Assembly: GCA_963969365.1 (NCBI GenBank)
Contig: OZ017755.1
Span: forward strand, 310,001 to 374,000
DNA: 64,000 bases
Origin: Asterochloris sp. CNOR1
Lineage: Eukaryota > Chlorophyta > Trebouxiophyceae > Trebouxiales > Trebouxiaceae
Reading direction: 5' to 3'
The notes under the pieces were generated by a model. It was not told the DNA's origin. It ran no database searches and worked only from the letters and a program-made list of their open reading frames with translations. The position numbers and the translations under genes are program-made. Below are positions 1 through 12,600 of the stretch, piece by piece. The stretch's first letter is position 1. Each line of letters begins with the position of its first letter.

Positions 1-330
1 ACTGGGTCCCCATCTATGACATCGGCATGGCAGGGGTGGCTCATGCTGCCAGGCAGCCTTCCAGCAGCAATACTCGCTCACTATAGTGCTGGCACCTCTG
101 CACCCCTGCACCCTGCACCGCACAGGAGCCTTTGTCGTCACTTTGTGCATTCATGGCGTGGGCCTGCCGCAGTGCGTTGGCCCTGGACATGTTCAGTTGC
201 TGCACAGATAGCAGCAACAGACTGACACCGCAACCCCTTTTCAAGTCAAACTCCCCCCTCCCCCCCCCCCCTTCCTGCACAGATGGTGTGTCCATGGCGT
301 TGCCTGAAGTTGTGTTCTGCCCTGGTGCAG

Positions 331-2529
331 CGCGCAGGGCTGGACATCGAGAAGCTGCTCATGTGCCAACCCGACAGCGGCGAGATGGCGCTCGAGATTG
401 TAGATCAGATGGTGCGCAGCCAAGCTGTGGACATCATCTGCGTGGACTCTGTTGCTGCGCTGATCCCCCGCGCAGAGATTGAGGGCGAGATTGGCAACGT
501 ACAGGGTGAGTGCAATGAGGGGAACCCCATCTGACAGCCCACAGCACTGTGAGACATGGCAACCCTGCAGATCTGGGGAAGAATCGCTCTAGATGCTAGG
601 TTGCTACGCCAGATGCCTCATTTACTATTACCACACACTTGTGCATGGCGGCTGTCACGTCAGCCAGTCAAAATTGAACAGCGCTCTCATGCCACCAGGC
701 ACCCTTCGTCCAGAGTGAGCAATTGCCGCACAGACTATCGGCGTTGCAAGCCTGTCCCCTGTTTTGCAATGAGCAGCTTGAATGCTGGCAACGTCCACGC
801 AGGATACTGAGTCTGCTGCGATCGAGCTGGCCTTGTCTCTTGGAGCCTGCTGTCTTTGCTTTGGCCGGAGGCTGTCTCGTCAGGCAAGGCTCCCATGGCT
901 GATCCAGCATGCAGCATGCTTGACACTTTGAGACTTGAATGGAGACGACTGGGCGCCTGCCGCCATCTGGAAGAGGATTGAGTGGCCCTCATGGCCACTG
1001 GCAGCAGCATTGCAGCACCTCACGCCTCACCTTCCTGCCCTGCAGTGGGATCCCAGGCACGTCTGATGAGCTCAGCACTGCGCAAGCTGACCGCCAATGC
1101 CAGCAAGTGCAACTGCACCATCATCTTCCTCAATCAGCTGCGCATGAAGATTGGCGTCATCTATGGAAACCCAGAGATCACCTCTGGGGGCAATGCGCTC
1201 AAGTTCTACTCCTCTGTGCGTGTGGACGTGCGCAGAAAGCAGCAGATTGAGGGGCCCAAAGGGGATGGCATCGGAGTCAAGGTCAAAGCCAAGGTGCGGC
1301 GGTGTCATGCAGGCGCTGTGCAGTTGCGTGCGGCAGGCTGGTGCACAGGTGCACCCTCAGATAAGCTGCATCAGGCTCTGCACCATGCATCCCAGCTGGC
1401 GAGCCTGCTGAGCAACAACGCAGCTTTGCGTGCATGCATCCTGGTAGGTCTGCTGGGCAAACGTGCAGATCTGCTGGCAGGTCTGCTGAGCAAGCGTGCA
1501 GATCTGCTGTGCCTGAGTGAAGAGGTGAGGCCTCTGCTCTGCAACAGGCGCCAAGCCCGCTCTGTAAGCCATCATTGGGGCAAATTGAGTGGAAGTTGTC
1601 TTGCTCAGCGTGAGCAGATTGCCCGACTGCAAGCTGCCACCCTGCAGCTCTGCAGGAGCCTCAGGGCAGATGGAAGGCTGTCTGCAATCTGACCAGATCC
1701 AAGACTCGTTGAGACGTTTCTTCAAGGCTGCATCACCAATGTGCCCCCGTCGCACTGCTTGTGCTTGCAAGAGCCTGACACGTGTGCGGCCCCATTGCTA
1801 TGCCTGTCATCTGTGTGGATCAAGCTGGCCTGTGCTCCCCACAGGTGGTCAAAAACAAGTGCGCAGCCCCCTACAAGGTGGCCGAGTTTGACATCATGTT
1901 TGGCAGTGGCATCTCCACTCTGGGGTGCTTGCTGGACGCGGCTGAGAGCACCAGCGTGGTGCAGCGCAAGGGCAGCTGGTACTCGTACGGCGAGCGCAAG
2001 CTGGGGCAGGGGCGCGAGAAGACGATGGCGATGCTGGCTGAGGACGAGGATCTCCAATCGTGAGTCTGCTGGTGGCTGCCTGTGGCTCGGGCTGGAGAGT
2101 TGATGCTGGCCTGCTCTGGCTGCTGCGTGGCCGCTGATCTGAAGTTCCTGCTGGTCTTGTATAGCTGCCATGTGGCTGCTCAGGCTGTATGTGCAACCTC
2201 GACAGCAGGGGCCCACCCTGTGACTGTGACTGCCTGCTCCTGCTGATCTGTCCTGCCAGATGTTCATGTTCCAAAGCCAGCGAGGCATGGCAGCCTGAAG
2301 GATGCCTGCACTCTCACAAATGCTGCACTGCCAGGTACCAAGCATGCACTTCCAGTGAACCTCCGCCTTGCATTGCTGCAGTGAGGTCGAGGACAAGACT
2401 AGAGCAGCACTGGCAGGCGGGGAGATCAATGAGCTGTATGGGGATGATGCAGAGGATGCAGAAGCCTTTGAGGAAGACGATGACCTGATCCCTGAGGAAG
2501 AAAGAACAGAAACATCTGTGGCAGCCTGA
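331..2529 (+). CDS. RECA: Organellar RecA recombinase, 3' part (gene starts left of the window)
   Basis: Bacterial-type RecA, the ATP-dependent strand-exchange protein that plants and algae keep for plastid or mitochondrial DNA repair. Visible exons: 331-505, 1046-1293, 1845-2059 and 2382-2529, joined in frame. The first carries the Walker B strand ([17 protein letters not shown]). The second carries the L2 DNA-binding loop ([20 protein letters not shown]) and [15 protein letters not shown]. The third carries [20 protein letters not shown] and [13 protein letters not shown]. The last encodes a short acidic tail ([11 protein letters not shown]) ending at TGA 2527-2529, like the acidic tail of bacterial RecA. 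The N-terminal domain and Walker A lie outside the window, so the target organelle cannot be read. Sequence 1-330 is intron, including a C-rich tract at about 251-271. The family call is very secure; plastid versus mitochondrial is open. Confidence 0.95.
1443..1512. repeat. 33-bp minisatellite in a RecA intron
   Basis: Two near-identical 33-bp units built on AGGTCTGCTG..CGTGCAGATCTGC start at 1446 and 1479. A diverged partial unit lies on the left. They lie in the intron between the exons ending at 1293 and starting at 1845. Confidence 0.7.
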
Positions 2530-2637
2530 TGATTGATTGAAGGATGCTCTGCAACCTCCATAAACTTTTAATTTGATTCATTGAGATTTTGTAGTGCCAG
2601 ACAACCTCATGAAAGTGTAGCTCGGCCCAGATTGTGT

Positions 2638-2650
2638 TGTAAAAGTGTAA
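2638..2650 (+). promoter_or_regulatory. Polyadenylation motifs (TGTAA x2) of RecA
   Basis: TGTAA, the usual green-algal near-upstream polyadenylation element, occurs at 2638-2642 and 2646-2650, about 110 bp after the RecA stop. It sits just before the 3' end of the convergent LTO1 gene. Confidence 0.55.
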
Positions 2651-2674
2651 GTGACAAGTGCTCCATGTAATGTT

Positions 2675-3524
2675 TCAGAAGTTCAGGTCAGCAGCATCAT
2701 GGCCTGCCGTCGGTATCGCATGGGATGGCAGGGGGGAGAGCTGACCCGGGCTGGCACCCTTCATCTTCAATGCATTGGCCACAATTTTAAACTTATTGCG
2801 CATGTCGCCAAGCATGTCCAGCAGCCGCTCATCCTGCAGCAACAGTCGCCCTTCCTCCTCTCCGTCAGTGCCTCACCTCAGCGCCTGCTGGGCGAGCACA
2901 GCTCATCCTTTGTGGTGAAAGCAGTATGATGGCCACAACACATGCGCAGCACACAGATGCAGGCAACAGTCATCTCCCAATGGACACAGCATGATGTCAC
3001 CAAGCTGGACAGATGGCATCAGACAGACTGCGGGCATGTCAATGGCTCTACAATGTGCTGGGGACTCACAGAAGGCTCATTCAGAGGCATGCCCTCAATC
3101 AACTTTTCAAGGGTCGTCAGCGCCTTGTCAACTCGCTCCGACAGCATCACCTCTTTGCTTAGCTGCTTGTGCCTCCAGACCTGCAGCAGGCAGCCAGGGA
3201 CTGAGGGGTGACCAGTGCAACGGCAGCCTAGCCTTCCGCTGCAGCAGCCAGCCTTGCCTGAGCACAGCCATCATAGAAGGCCACCTCGCTGGCGATCTCC
3301 TTTCCCTTCTCATAGCCAGTGTCATGGCCTTGCTGCTGGCCCTGCTCTCTGCCGTCCCTGCATGAGCGCCGAAGTGAGCCTGGAGCTTGAATCAGCTGGT
3401 CCTGCCGCAGATGCATGAAAACCAGCAGGCCATGACTTCTGCTGCACCTGAGGCCTGCCTGTCGGCCCTCCTCTGTCTGGGTCTCCTCCAGCAGGACGAC
3501 AGCATCGAAAATGTCTTCTGCCAT
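2675..3524 (-). CDS. LTO1: LTO1/ORAOV1-type adaptor for Fe-S cluster insertion
   Basis: Small protein of the Yae1-Lto1 pair, which in yeast and humans links the cytosolic Fe-S targeting complex to the ribosome-recycling ATPase ABCE1/Rli1. Minus-strand exons: 3524-3448, 3357-3258, 3180-3070 and 2857-2675; 471 nt, 156 aa, in frame. Start MAEDIFDAVVLLEETQTEEG is the family N-terminus. It is followed by the glycine-every-four-residues (deca-GX3) stretch GLRDGREQGQQQGHDTGYEK and then EVAFYDG. The third exon gives WRHKQLSKEVMLSERVDKAL and the last LLDMLGDMRNKFKIVANALK. Intron 2 has a GC donor (CAG|GCAAGG). The protein ends DLNF; the known C-terminal signal read by the targeting complex is [LIM]-[DES]-[WF], so this tail is a near match with Asn in the middle. 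Divergent from CHLH and convergent with RecA. The acceptor of exon 4 is the least certain boundary. Confidence 0.88.
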
Positions 3525-3685
3525 GCCGTGCAGACATTGATGGTGGAGATGGGTGTTTAAAAGAAGCTGTCATACCCGCCGGCACCTGTCACATAGGCTA
3601 CACAATCCCCTTTGTGTACCCTTAGGTTGATTCTGAAAAAGATCATAATCAGACAACAAAACTTTCCTGACAGGCCGCCAGAAGC
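3525..3685. promoter_or_regulatory. Compact divergent promoter between LTO1 and CHLH
   Basis: Only 161 bp separate the two start codons (LTO1 at 3524 on the minus strand, CHLH at 3686 on the plus strand). This interval must hold both 5' leaders and the core promoters. It contains an AT-rich patch, TTTAAAAG near 3555, and a GAAAAAGATCATAATCAG patch near 3635. No canonical TATA box is evident. That both genes are driven from here is inferred from position. Confidence 0.5.
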
Positions 3686-6600
3686 ATGGTGGTAGGAAGC
3701 ATGGCAGGGCCACTGGCCCAGGGCCAGCAGATGGGACGTCTGAGACAAACTAGCGCACCGGCCGACCTGCGCTCAACACAGTCCCTGGTGCGCCTGCGTA
3801 TTTGCTGATGGTGCCCAGCGATCTGGTGCTGCTCAATGCCCAGGAGGCCTGCATGCCTGCTTTGCCCAAGATATGAGCCAGATCTGCTGGTTGTAGGGCG
3901 CCCGGGGAAAGCACAACCTCAACCACCTGGTGGGAGGCCCTTCAACATCAGGATCCCGCAAGGTGTGCAGGAGGCAGTCTCACCCTTCTGCAGTCGCATG
4001 CTTCATGCCTTGCTGTCACAATAACCAATCACACTTATTTCTCCTGCAGGTGACAGCCATGGTAGCAGCAGGGCCCAGGCCCCCTAAGCTGGCGCCAGCA
4101 GTCCCCCTGGATGATGAGCGGCCGCAGTCATCGCAGCAGCCTGTGAACATCAGCCTTGGCGATGGCCCAGGTGCTGATGATGTGCAGCGCTTCTGGATGT
4201 CCGGGCAGGCCTGGTGCTGCCACACAGCTGGCCTGCTGTACCTTGATCGCAGCTCAAGGTTCTTGACTGATGGGTCCTGCGTGCATGCATGTTGCATCAG
4301 ATGTTCTGCCTGGCGCTTGCACTCTGCCATGTGAACAGCACCCCTCGGCGGCTGCTAGATCTGCATTCTGTCTTGCCGCATCTGCGCTCCACAGCTGCCA
4401 AGGCTGCCGTCAGCTTGCCTGCATCTGCAGGCGGTGGCTTGTTCACCAGCACAAACCCTGAGATCCGGCGGGTGGTGCCAGACGTGAAGGGGCGCACCAA
4501 GGTCAAGCTGGTGTATGTGGTGCTGGAGGCGCAGTACCAGTCAGCGCTCACGCAGGCAGTCAGGAACATCAATGCCGGGCGTGACAATGTGAGGGCGGCA
4601 CGAACTAGTTGGCAGGGTAGTCGACATGCTGAGTGGCATCCTGATGCTGCATGATGCTGCATTGTCTGCTGTGTAGGCTGGTTTTGCAGTGGGCTGCCTG
4701 TAGAGGCAAAGTGCCAACAGCTGTTGGGTCTAGCAGTGTACCAACTGTGTTGAGTGAATGAGGATGCAGTGCCCAGCCATTGCAAATCTGCTCAAGAGCC
4801 GTGATGGTGCTGCAAAGCTGTGCTACAGAAGTGCCCTTGAAGCACAAAGCATGATGACACACATGACTGGTGCCTGACGTGGCAGTCATCTTCGCTGTGC
4901 AGGTGTGTGTTGAGGTGGTGGGCTACCTGCTGGAGGAGCTGCGTGACCAGACCAACTTTGCAGCCTTCCAGAAGGACATGGAGGACGCCAATGTGTTCAT
5001 CGGCTCCCTCATCTTCATTGAGGAGCTGGCTGAGAAGGTCAGCCACCCTGACGGGGTCTCAGATGGCTTGTTGATGTGGCCGGCCGGCCGCCCCCTGTGC
5101 TAGTGTATCCTGGCTGCATGCCCAGCGCTATGTGTGTTATGTCCTTTTTGCAGCACCTCATGCTTTGCACACACAAGTGCGTATCAAGTATCCAAGCAGG
5201 AGGTGCTTCACATGCCCTTTCGGCCCCCTTCTTGACACAGGCACAGCACAGGACACCACGTACTGCGCGAGCAAAGCGAGATGAGCAAGCCCTGCTCACC
5301 GAGTCTCATTGCAGAGTAAACCAGCTTTCTGCTGGTGGCAGTCAGGAGGGCTGCCTGCATGCCAGCAGACCGCCTGGGTGCAGCTGTAGACCACCAGCGC
5401 TCTGCCTGCTGGCCATCACCCTCTGCCCTCAGCAGCACCAAGTCCGCTTGTCTGCCTGCAGATGTGAAGCCCAGCTTAAGTTCTTGTCAGCTGCCTCTTC
5501 ATGTTCACCACAGTGTCCCAGGTTCACCGCCGCCTGCCTGCAGATCACTGCAGCTGTGGAGCCCCAGCGGGACCGCCTGGACGCCTGCCTGGTGTTCCCC
5601 TCGATGCCCGCAGTGATGAAGCTCAACAAGCTGGGCGCCTTTGACTTTGCCAAGCTCATGGGCAACAGGAGCGGGGATAAGAAGAAGGACAGCCCCCTCA
5701 AGAAGTTCTTTGGCGCCGTCAAGAAGGGCAACGACAACTTCGAGGAGCAGCTGCTCAAACTGGTGAGCTGCCCGTGGCTCTGGGGAGCAGCGCTCATCAC
5801 CAGGGCTTTTACATTTAAAGTGGGCTGAGCTGGGGTTGCCTGGCTTGTGTCGCATGGTGCTGAGCAAGTCCTGCTTGCTGCCTTGTGCTGCTTCAGACTC
5901 ACTGTAGTTTCAGAATTGTGACAGAGTGGGCAAATGCTTGTTTGTGGGCTCTGCAGCTCACCCCCAATGTCTGCAGCTGGCAGTCACCCCAGGCAGTGCC
6001 TGCAGCCGCCCCAGGCAGTGCCTGAGCAGCCAGTTGCACTGTGCCCCGGCAGTCAGACAGAGTGGCCCTTGCCCGAAGGTCCACAATGTGAGCTCCGCTT
6101 CACCGCCTCTGTGCAGGTCCGCACTCTGCCCTCGGTGCTCAAGTTTCTGCCCAGCCAGCAGGCACGTGACGGCGGGCAGTACATCAACTCCCTGCAGTAC
6201 TGGCTGGGGGGCAATGCGGAGAACCTGGAGAACCTGGTCCTCTCCACAGCCCAGGCCTATGTGCCCGCGCTCAAAGGGGTGGACTTCAACGTGTCCGACC
6301 CCGAGCTCTTCCCTGAGGTTGGCATCTGGCACCCACTGGCGCCCGGTGAGCCGACCGTGCTGTAGTGCTGGGCTGCTGTTCAGGCTGCTAAGGCTTTTGG
6401 AGCATGCTCAGCAGCACCAGGCCAAGCAAGCTTCACTCCAGTACTGAAGTGCCGCCGCCCGTCAGGTGCAGTGTGCGCAGCCAGGGTGCATCGACAACCC
6501 TGGCCCCTGCTCAGCACCAGGTCAAGCAGGGTTTCTTCCAGTGCTATAGCGCCTTCATGGAGAATGTGGCTTGTGTCAGGCATGCATTCTGCACTGCCGA

Positions 6601-9600
6601 TGTGTGCCTGGACCATTCCTACACCCTCTCAGATGCAAGTGTACACCAGATGCCTGGCTCAACCGCTAATGCGCCTGCTGCGGGATGATGAGACAACAAT
6701 AGCAATCACCATCTTTCGAATGAGCCGCAGGCCTTGATTCGTCCTACACATTCCTGACCGCAGCACGCCCTCTGCATCCTGCCCAAGTTAGGTTTCCTGC
6801 CTCACAGCATGCATGAGGGTCTGGGATGCAAGTCCAGCCTCTCACTGCTCTCCCTTGAGCTTTCCATGGCTTTGAGCGCCTCAAGGTGCATCACTTGGCC
6901 GCCCTCTGTCCTGGAGCCAGCTGCAGGGACCTGGAGGTACCACTGCAGAGCACGGGCCTGCACCGCTCCTCACTGTGCAGGCTGTCACTTGGCTGCCCTA
7001 CTGCCTGCAGCGATGTACGAGGACCTCAAGGAGTACCTGAACTGGTACGACACACGGCGGGACATCAAGTTTGCCAAGGACGCCCCCATCATTGGGCTGG
7101 TCCTGCAGCGGTCCCACCTGGTGACCGGTGACGAAGGGCACTACGCTGGAGTGGTGTCTGAGCTGGAGGCCAGAGGGGCCAAGGTGGGCCTGTCACTGCT
7201 GGCCTGATGCTGGACAGGGACTGTGCCTCCCAGGGCACGCTCTGTCAGTGTCGCGGTCTCACCCTGTACGGGGGTGGTATGCCCCTTCCTTGCGGTGTGC
7301 TCAAAATGTAGGTGTCAATGGACTCAAGCTGGGCAGAGCCATCCTGTACGAGCAGCTCAGCCTCCAGGCTCCAGCAGCCTCACTGCGCCCATTGAGTCTC
7401 GCTGCCCCTGGTTTGCAGGTGGTGCCCGTCTTTGCAGGCGGCCTGGACTTCTCCGCCCCCGTGAAAAAGTTCTTCTATGACCCTCTCATGCCCAGCAAAG
7501 CCTTTGTGAACTGCGTGATCTCCCTCACTGGCTTTGCCCTGGTGGGCGGCCCAGCACGCCAGGTGAGCAGGGTTTGCTAAGATAGGCTCATTGCAGGCTT
7601 CAGAAGCAGATGTCACGCTGCAATGAAGAGCTACTATGTGGTGGCACGGGCACTTCTATGTGTGCACCTTACCACTTGCGCTGTTTGAGCTGCAGCTGCT
7701 GCTGAGGCATTCAGGAGTGTGATGGCACATGACTGAAGGAGCCAAGCGTGTATGCTGGTGTGCAGGATGCCCCCAAGGCCGTGACAGCTCTGAAGAAGCT
7801 GAATGTGCCCTACCTGGTGTCTCTTCCCCTGGTTTTCCAGACGACAGAGGAGTGGATGGACTCAGAGCTGGGCGTGCATCCAGTGCAGGTTGCTCTACAG
7901 GTGACTTTTCTGACCCCGCTGGTTGAGACCAGAAGATCCTGTCTTATCAGCAATCTGTTGGGGCACCACCAGCTGCCTGAGAGAGGTCATGACCATGCTG
8001 CACCTCAGCATCAAGTCCATCCTGCTTGGGCAGGTAGCAGCCACATGCGCTGTCACTTTGCATTGCATCTGCGGAATCTGTTGTGCTGAATAGTGCCCTG
8101 TCCATTGCGTAGGTTGCTCTGCCTGAGCTGGATGGCAGCATTGAGCCCATCGTGTTTGCCGGCCGTGACAGCAACACTGGCAAGTCCCACTCCCTGCCCG
8201 ACAGGATCGACAGCCTGTGCAACAGGGCCATCAAGTGGGCTAGGTAAGCGCACCTCATCAGTGAGCCCTGCACAGCCTGTACTGCACGTTGTGCGTGAGC
8301 ATCTGCTGCAGTGCCGGCCTTGCTGCCCTGGCCCTCCAGCCATGCTTGGCACTGCGCTGTGTTGGCTTCCCCAGGGTGAGGTTGCAGCTGACTGGCTTGT
8401 CTTGCTACCTGTGCCTGCCACTGTTCGTGCGGCGGCTTGTTGCTGCATGCCTGCGCCGTACTGCACACCTTCTGTTGGGTCAGTTAGGCTCGCAGCAGTG
8501 CTGAGCTGTTGCAGATGTGGGCTTGTGGACGTGATCCCACCACTCCATGCCTGCAGCCTTGCAAAGAAGAAGGTGGCGGAGAAGAAGCTGGCCATCACAG
8601 TGTTCAGCTTCCCACCAGACAAGGGCAATGTGGGCACAGCAGCCTACCTGAACGTGTTCGGCAGCATCTTCAAGGTGCTGAAGAACCTGAAGGCGGAGGG
8701 GTATGATGTGGGGGAGCTGCCAGACAGTGACGAGGCACTCATTCAGTCGGTGAGCTGCTGTGCTGAAAGGTGATGTCGACTCCATCTTGTGAGGAGACTG
8801 GCCAGGGATCTTGGTGAATGGGCTGCGGCACAATCTCTGTGCTCAGGATGCCCTCACATGCTAGTGACACTTGCACACCTTCAATGCTGGGACCTCCCAG
8901 GGCTGGAAGGGCCAGGCTTGCATTGACTCTGGCCTGATGAAGGTCCCAGCACTAGCCCTGGCATCTACTGTGCTCTCCAGCCGCTGTGCACCCTCACATC
9001 TTGCTCCCCCTTGCGTCGCGGCAGGTGCTGCAGCAGGAGGAGGCTCGCTACAACAGCGCCGACCTCAACATTGCCTACAAGATGAGTGTGGACGAGTACC
9101 AGAGGCTTTGCCCCTTTGCACAGGCGCTGGAAGAGAACTGGGGCAAGCCACCAGGTGCGGCCTCAGTCTGCAGGCATGGCGCAGGCTGCCAGCTGTGCCA
9201 CTCTCGAGAGGCTCTGACCGGCCCCAGTCAGAGAGCCCGATGTCAGCCTTTGAGCTGCAGGAGGTCATGCCTGTGCCTGCTTCAGCTAGGTGCTGTGCTG
9301 CATGCTGGCTCTCATATTGAATCTGAAATGGCCTGTCATGCTTTCCCGTGTGTCCCTTTGTGCGTGTGGAAGGGCGTCATTCAGTCTCTGGATGCAGTCC
9401 CATGGTTACCTGCTGCGCAGCTGGGCACCACCTCCCAGCTGGCCACCTGTTGCCTCCATGCTGCAGGCAAGCTCAACTCCCAGGGCCAGAACCTGCTGGT
9501 GTATGGGAAGCAGTTCGGGAACGTCTTCATCGGCGTGCAGCCCACCTTTGGGTATGAAGGCGACCCAATGGCGCTGCTGTTCAGCCGCTCAGCCTCCCCC

Positions 9601-12600
9601 CACCACGGCTTTGCAGCCTACTACACCTACCTGGAGCACATCTTCCAGGTGGGGAATTGTGGCCGCTGAGCCTGGCAGGGTGCCGCTGCACCCAGCAGCT
9701 GCGCCTGGCTTGCCTCCTGAATGGCCCACTGTGCTGGACTCTCCTCAAGCTGTGGGACACAGATTGAGAGTGTCAGCCATCTGGCACAGCAACCGACAGC
9801 ACCAGGTCCCTGAGCCGGCGGTCGGCGTCTGATGCTGTGTTTCTGAGCATGCTGGGGCCTCCCTTGGCCAAGAAGCATGGTGCAGATCTGAGCTGAGCTA
9901 GCCTGTCAAAACCTGCCAGCCCATGCCCACCACGCTGCCCTGCAGGCCGATGCTGTGCTGCACTTTGGCACCCACGGCTCCCTGGAGTTCATGCCCGGCA
10001 AGCAGGTCGGCATGTCGGGCGTGTGCTACCCCGACAGCCTGATTGGCAGCATCCCCAACTTGTACTACTACGCTGCCAACAACCCCAGCGAGGCAACTAT
10101 TGCCAAGCGCAGGAGCTATGCAAACACCATCTCCTACCTGACGCCGCCCGCTGAGAATGCTGGCCTGTACAAGGGCCTCAAGGTGGGTGCTGTGGCTGTT
10201 TGGCTGCTTGCGGGAGCTGAGCGTGGCTGAGAAATGATCTGTAATGGCTGGCTGCATGTGGCCTGGCTTGTCAACGCAGGCTGTAGTGGATTATTGCCTG
10301 GCAGGCATGTGCAGGCTGCAGCCTCCAGCACTGCTTCTCAAAGCACTTCTGTCAGACTCTAAGGGCATGCCAGCATAACGTTGCCTCTCCCTCACACACA
10401 CCTCGGCTGAGTTGCTGCAGCACCTGCTGCACCGTCGTCTGATGCTGCTGATCAGTTATTGAAAGGCTCCTCTGTGTACCTGCAGGAGTTGAAGGAGTTG
10501 ATCTCCAGCTACCAGAGCATGAGGGAGCAAGGGCGCGGCCCAGCCATCTGCAGCACCATCATTGAGACGGCCAGGCAATGCAACCTGGACAAGGACGTGT
10601 CCCTGCCTGAAGAGGATGCCAAGGACATTGGGCTGGAGGGGCGTGACAGCGTGGTTGGGCAGGTGTACGCCAGGTGAGCTGTCCTGGAGGCTGCACAGTG
10701 CCCTCTTTCGAGCCAGGCGGGGCATAGACTCGTGCAAACAGCCCTCGCCTGGGTCGTCTGATCTTCTGAGCGGAGGTGGTTGTGTGGGCAGGCAGGTCTG
10801 GGCCAGGTGCTCTCTGCTTTGTGGCTTGCTGTGTGTCATTTACGGGCAAGGAGAATGTCCCCTGAGTGCGCCTTGTATGTGTAAGGAGGCTTGACAGCGT
10901 GACAGGGCACGCCGACTCCCGGTGAGCTATATTTGGGCGCTTGCTGTGTGTTGTTTTGGGTGGTGACAAAGTCAGACTGGAGGGAGTCCACAGCATGATT
11001 GGGCAGCTTTAGTGCAGGTAAGCTGGTCCTGAAGGCCAATACATGTTCCTATGGGCTCAGTCTGTTTGTGTCAACTGCTCGCTTGTTACGAGGCAGCAGC
11101 ACAAGCGGTTTTTTGGAGGTGCTGCGAGGAGTCCACTGTGTGGCCGTGCAAAGGACGGCTCTAGTCTGTGACTCAGACAAGAAGTCTCCTGTGGTGTGTT
11201 GACAAGCTCACCTTCGCTTACAGGCTGATGGAGATTGAGTCCCGCCTGCTTCCCTGCGGCCTGCACATTGTGGGCGAGCCCCCCTCAGCCATGGAGGCCA
11301 TCGCCACTCTGGTCAACATCGCCGAGATTGACCGCCCAGAGTGCAACCCCCCAGTCAAGGGCCTGCCAGGCATCCTGGCACGCAGCATTGGGCGCAACAT
11401 GGAGCAGATATACCTCAACAACAACAAGGTGCGGCATCTTCAGGGGAGCTGTTGTTGCTGTGGTCGCAGCGGCACCTGATGTGGGGCTTATCTCACAAGC
11501 AGGGCCTGCTGAAGCTCTCTGCAGGGAAGTTGGGCTCGTCATGTGCACCGTGAGCACTGCCTTGCAGCCTCAGCAGCAAGGCCTCACATTCTGCATTTGC
11601 GTGTGCTGGACGCTCGCATGCACTGCTACTGGAGGGTTGCTCGGCACAACGTCTCAAATTGCATCTGGAGGTCTACAGAAGCACAGTATCCCTCCAGGCT
11701 CAAAGCTGCCTCTTGCTGCTCTGCACCTTTGGCTTTCAACCCTGCTTGTCAGCTGTTGCTGCAGCTGCTTGGCTCCATTCACGCCTGTAGCGCTGTAGAA
11801 GGTCACTTTTCCTGCATGTCCAGGGCTGCTTCTTACTGGGTGGTACGCGGGAGAGCGCGCTACCTGGCCCCTGCTCCACCTAGCTCCTGCTCCACCTGTC
11901 CAGTATCCCTGTCCAGTATCCCTGCATGCAGCAAGAGACCCTCCATGCCTTCCTGCAGAGGCGTGAGCTGAGCACTGCTGCACCAACACAGCCTGGCACG
12001 TTCCGAGCAAGATGCAGCATTCTGCACCTGCAGGGTGTGCTCGAGGACGTGAACCTGAACCAGGCCATCACGGAGGTGTGCCGTAACGCTGTGCGCGCAT
12101 TCGTGGAGGACCGCACCGACCCTGCTGGGCGTGTGACCCTCAATACAATGAACAACTTCATGCAGCGGGCCACCGGGCAGGAGCCCTGGCTGTCAGCCCT
12201 CAAGGTGAGGACTGCAGCTGGGATGAGGCACTGGATGGGGGTTCATCATGCAGTGTGCCTTTGCTGATCACCTCTGCGCCTGAGCGTTTCTGCAGACTGC
12301 ACTGCAGCATGGCTGCCCGCTGAAGCAATTCTGGCCAAAAGAGCGAGGCTCCTGCAAAGCTTGCAGCTGCTCTGCTGCAAAATGCTGCTCAAGAGCCCTG
12401 TGCACACAAGAACAGGACACTGTTGCAGCGCTGCCCATCGCTGACAGGCATGTCCTCTCTGCACCTGCAGGGCACGCAGTTTGGGAAGGCCAACCGGGAG
12501 GAGCTGCGGGTGCTGTTCAACTACCTCCAGTTCTGCCTGGAGCAGGTGGTCAAGGACAATGAGCTGGGCGCTCTGAAGCAGGCGCTGGACGGAGCCTATG

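Noticed and set aside
10456-11039. Overlapping minus-strand ORFs with internal similarity ([10 protein letters not shown] / [10 protein letters not shown])
   Set aside because: The similarity is the antisense reading of the CHLH exon-15 junction repeats.
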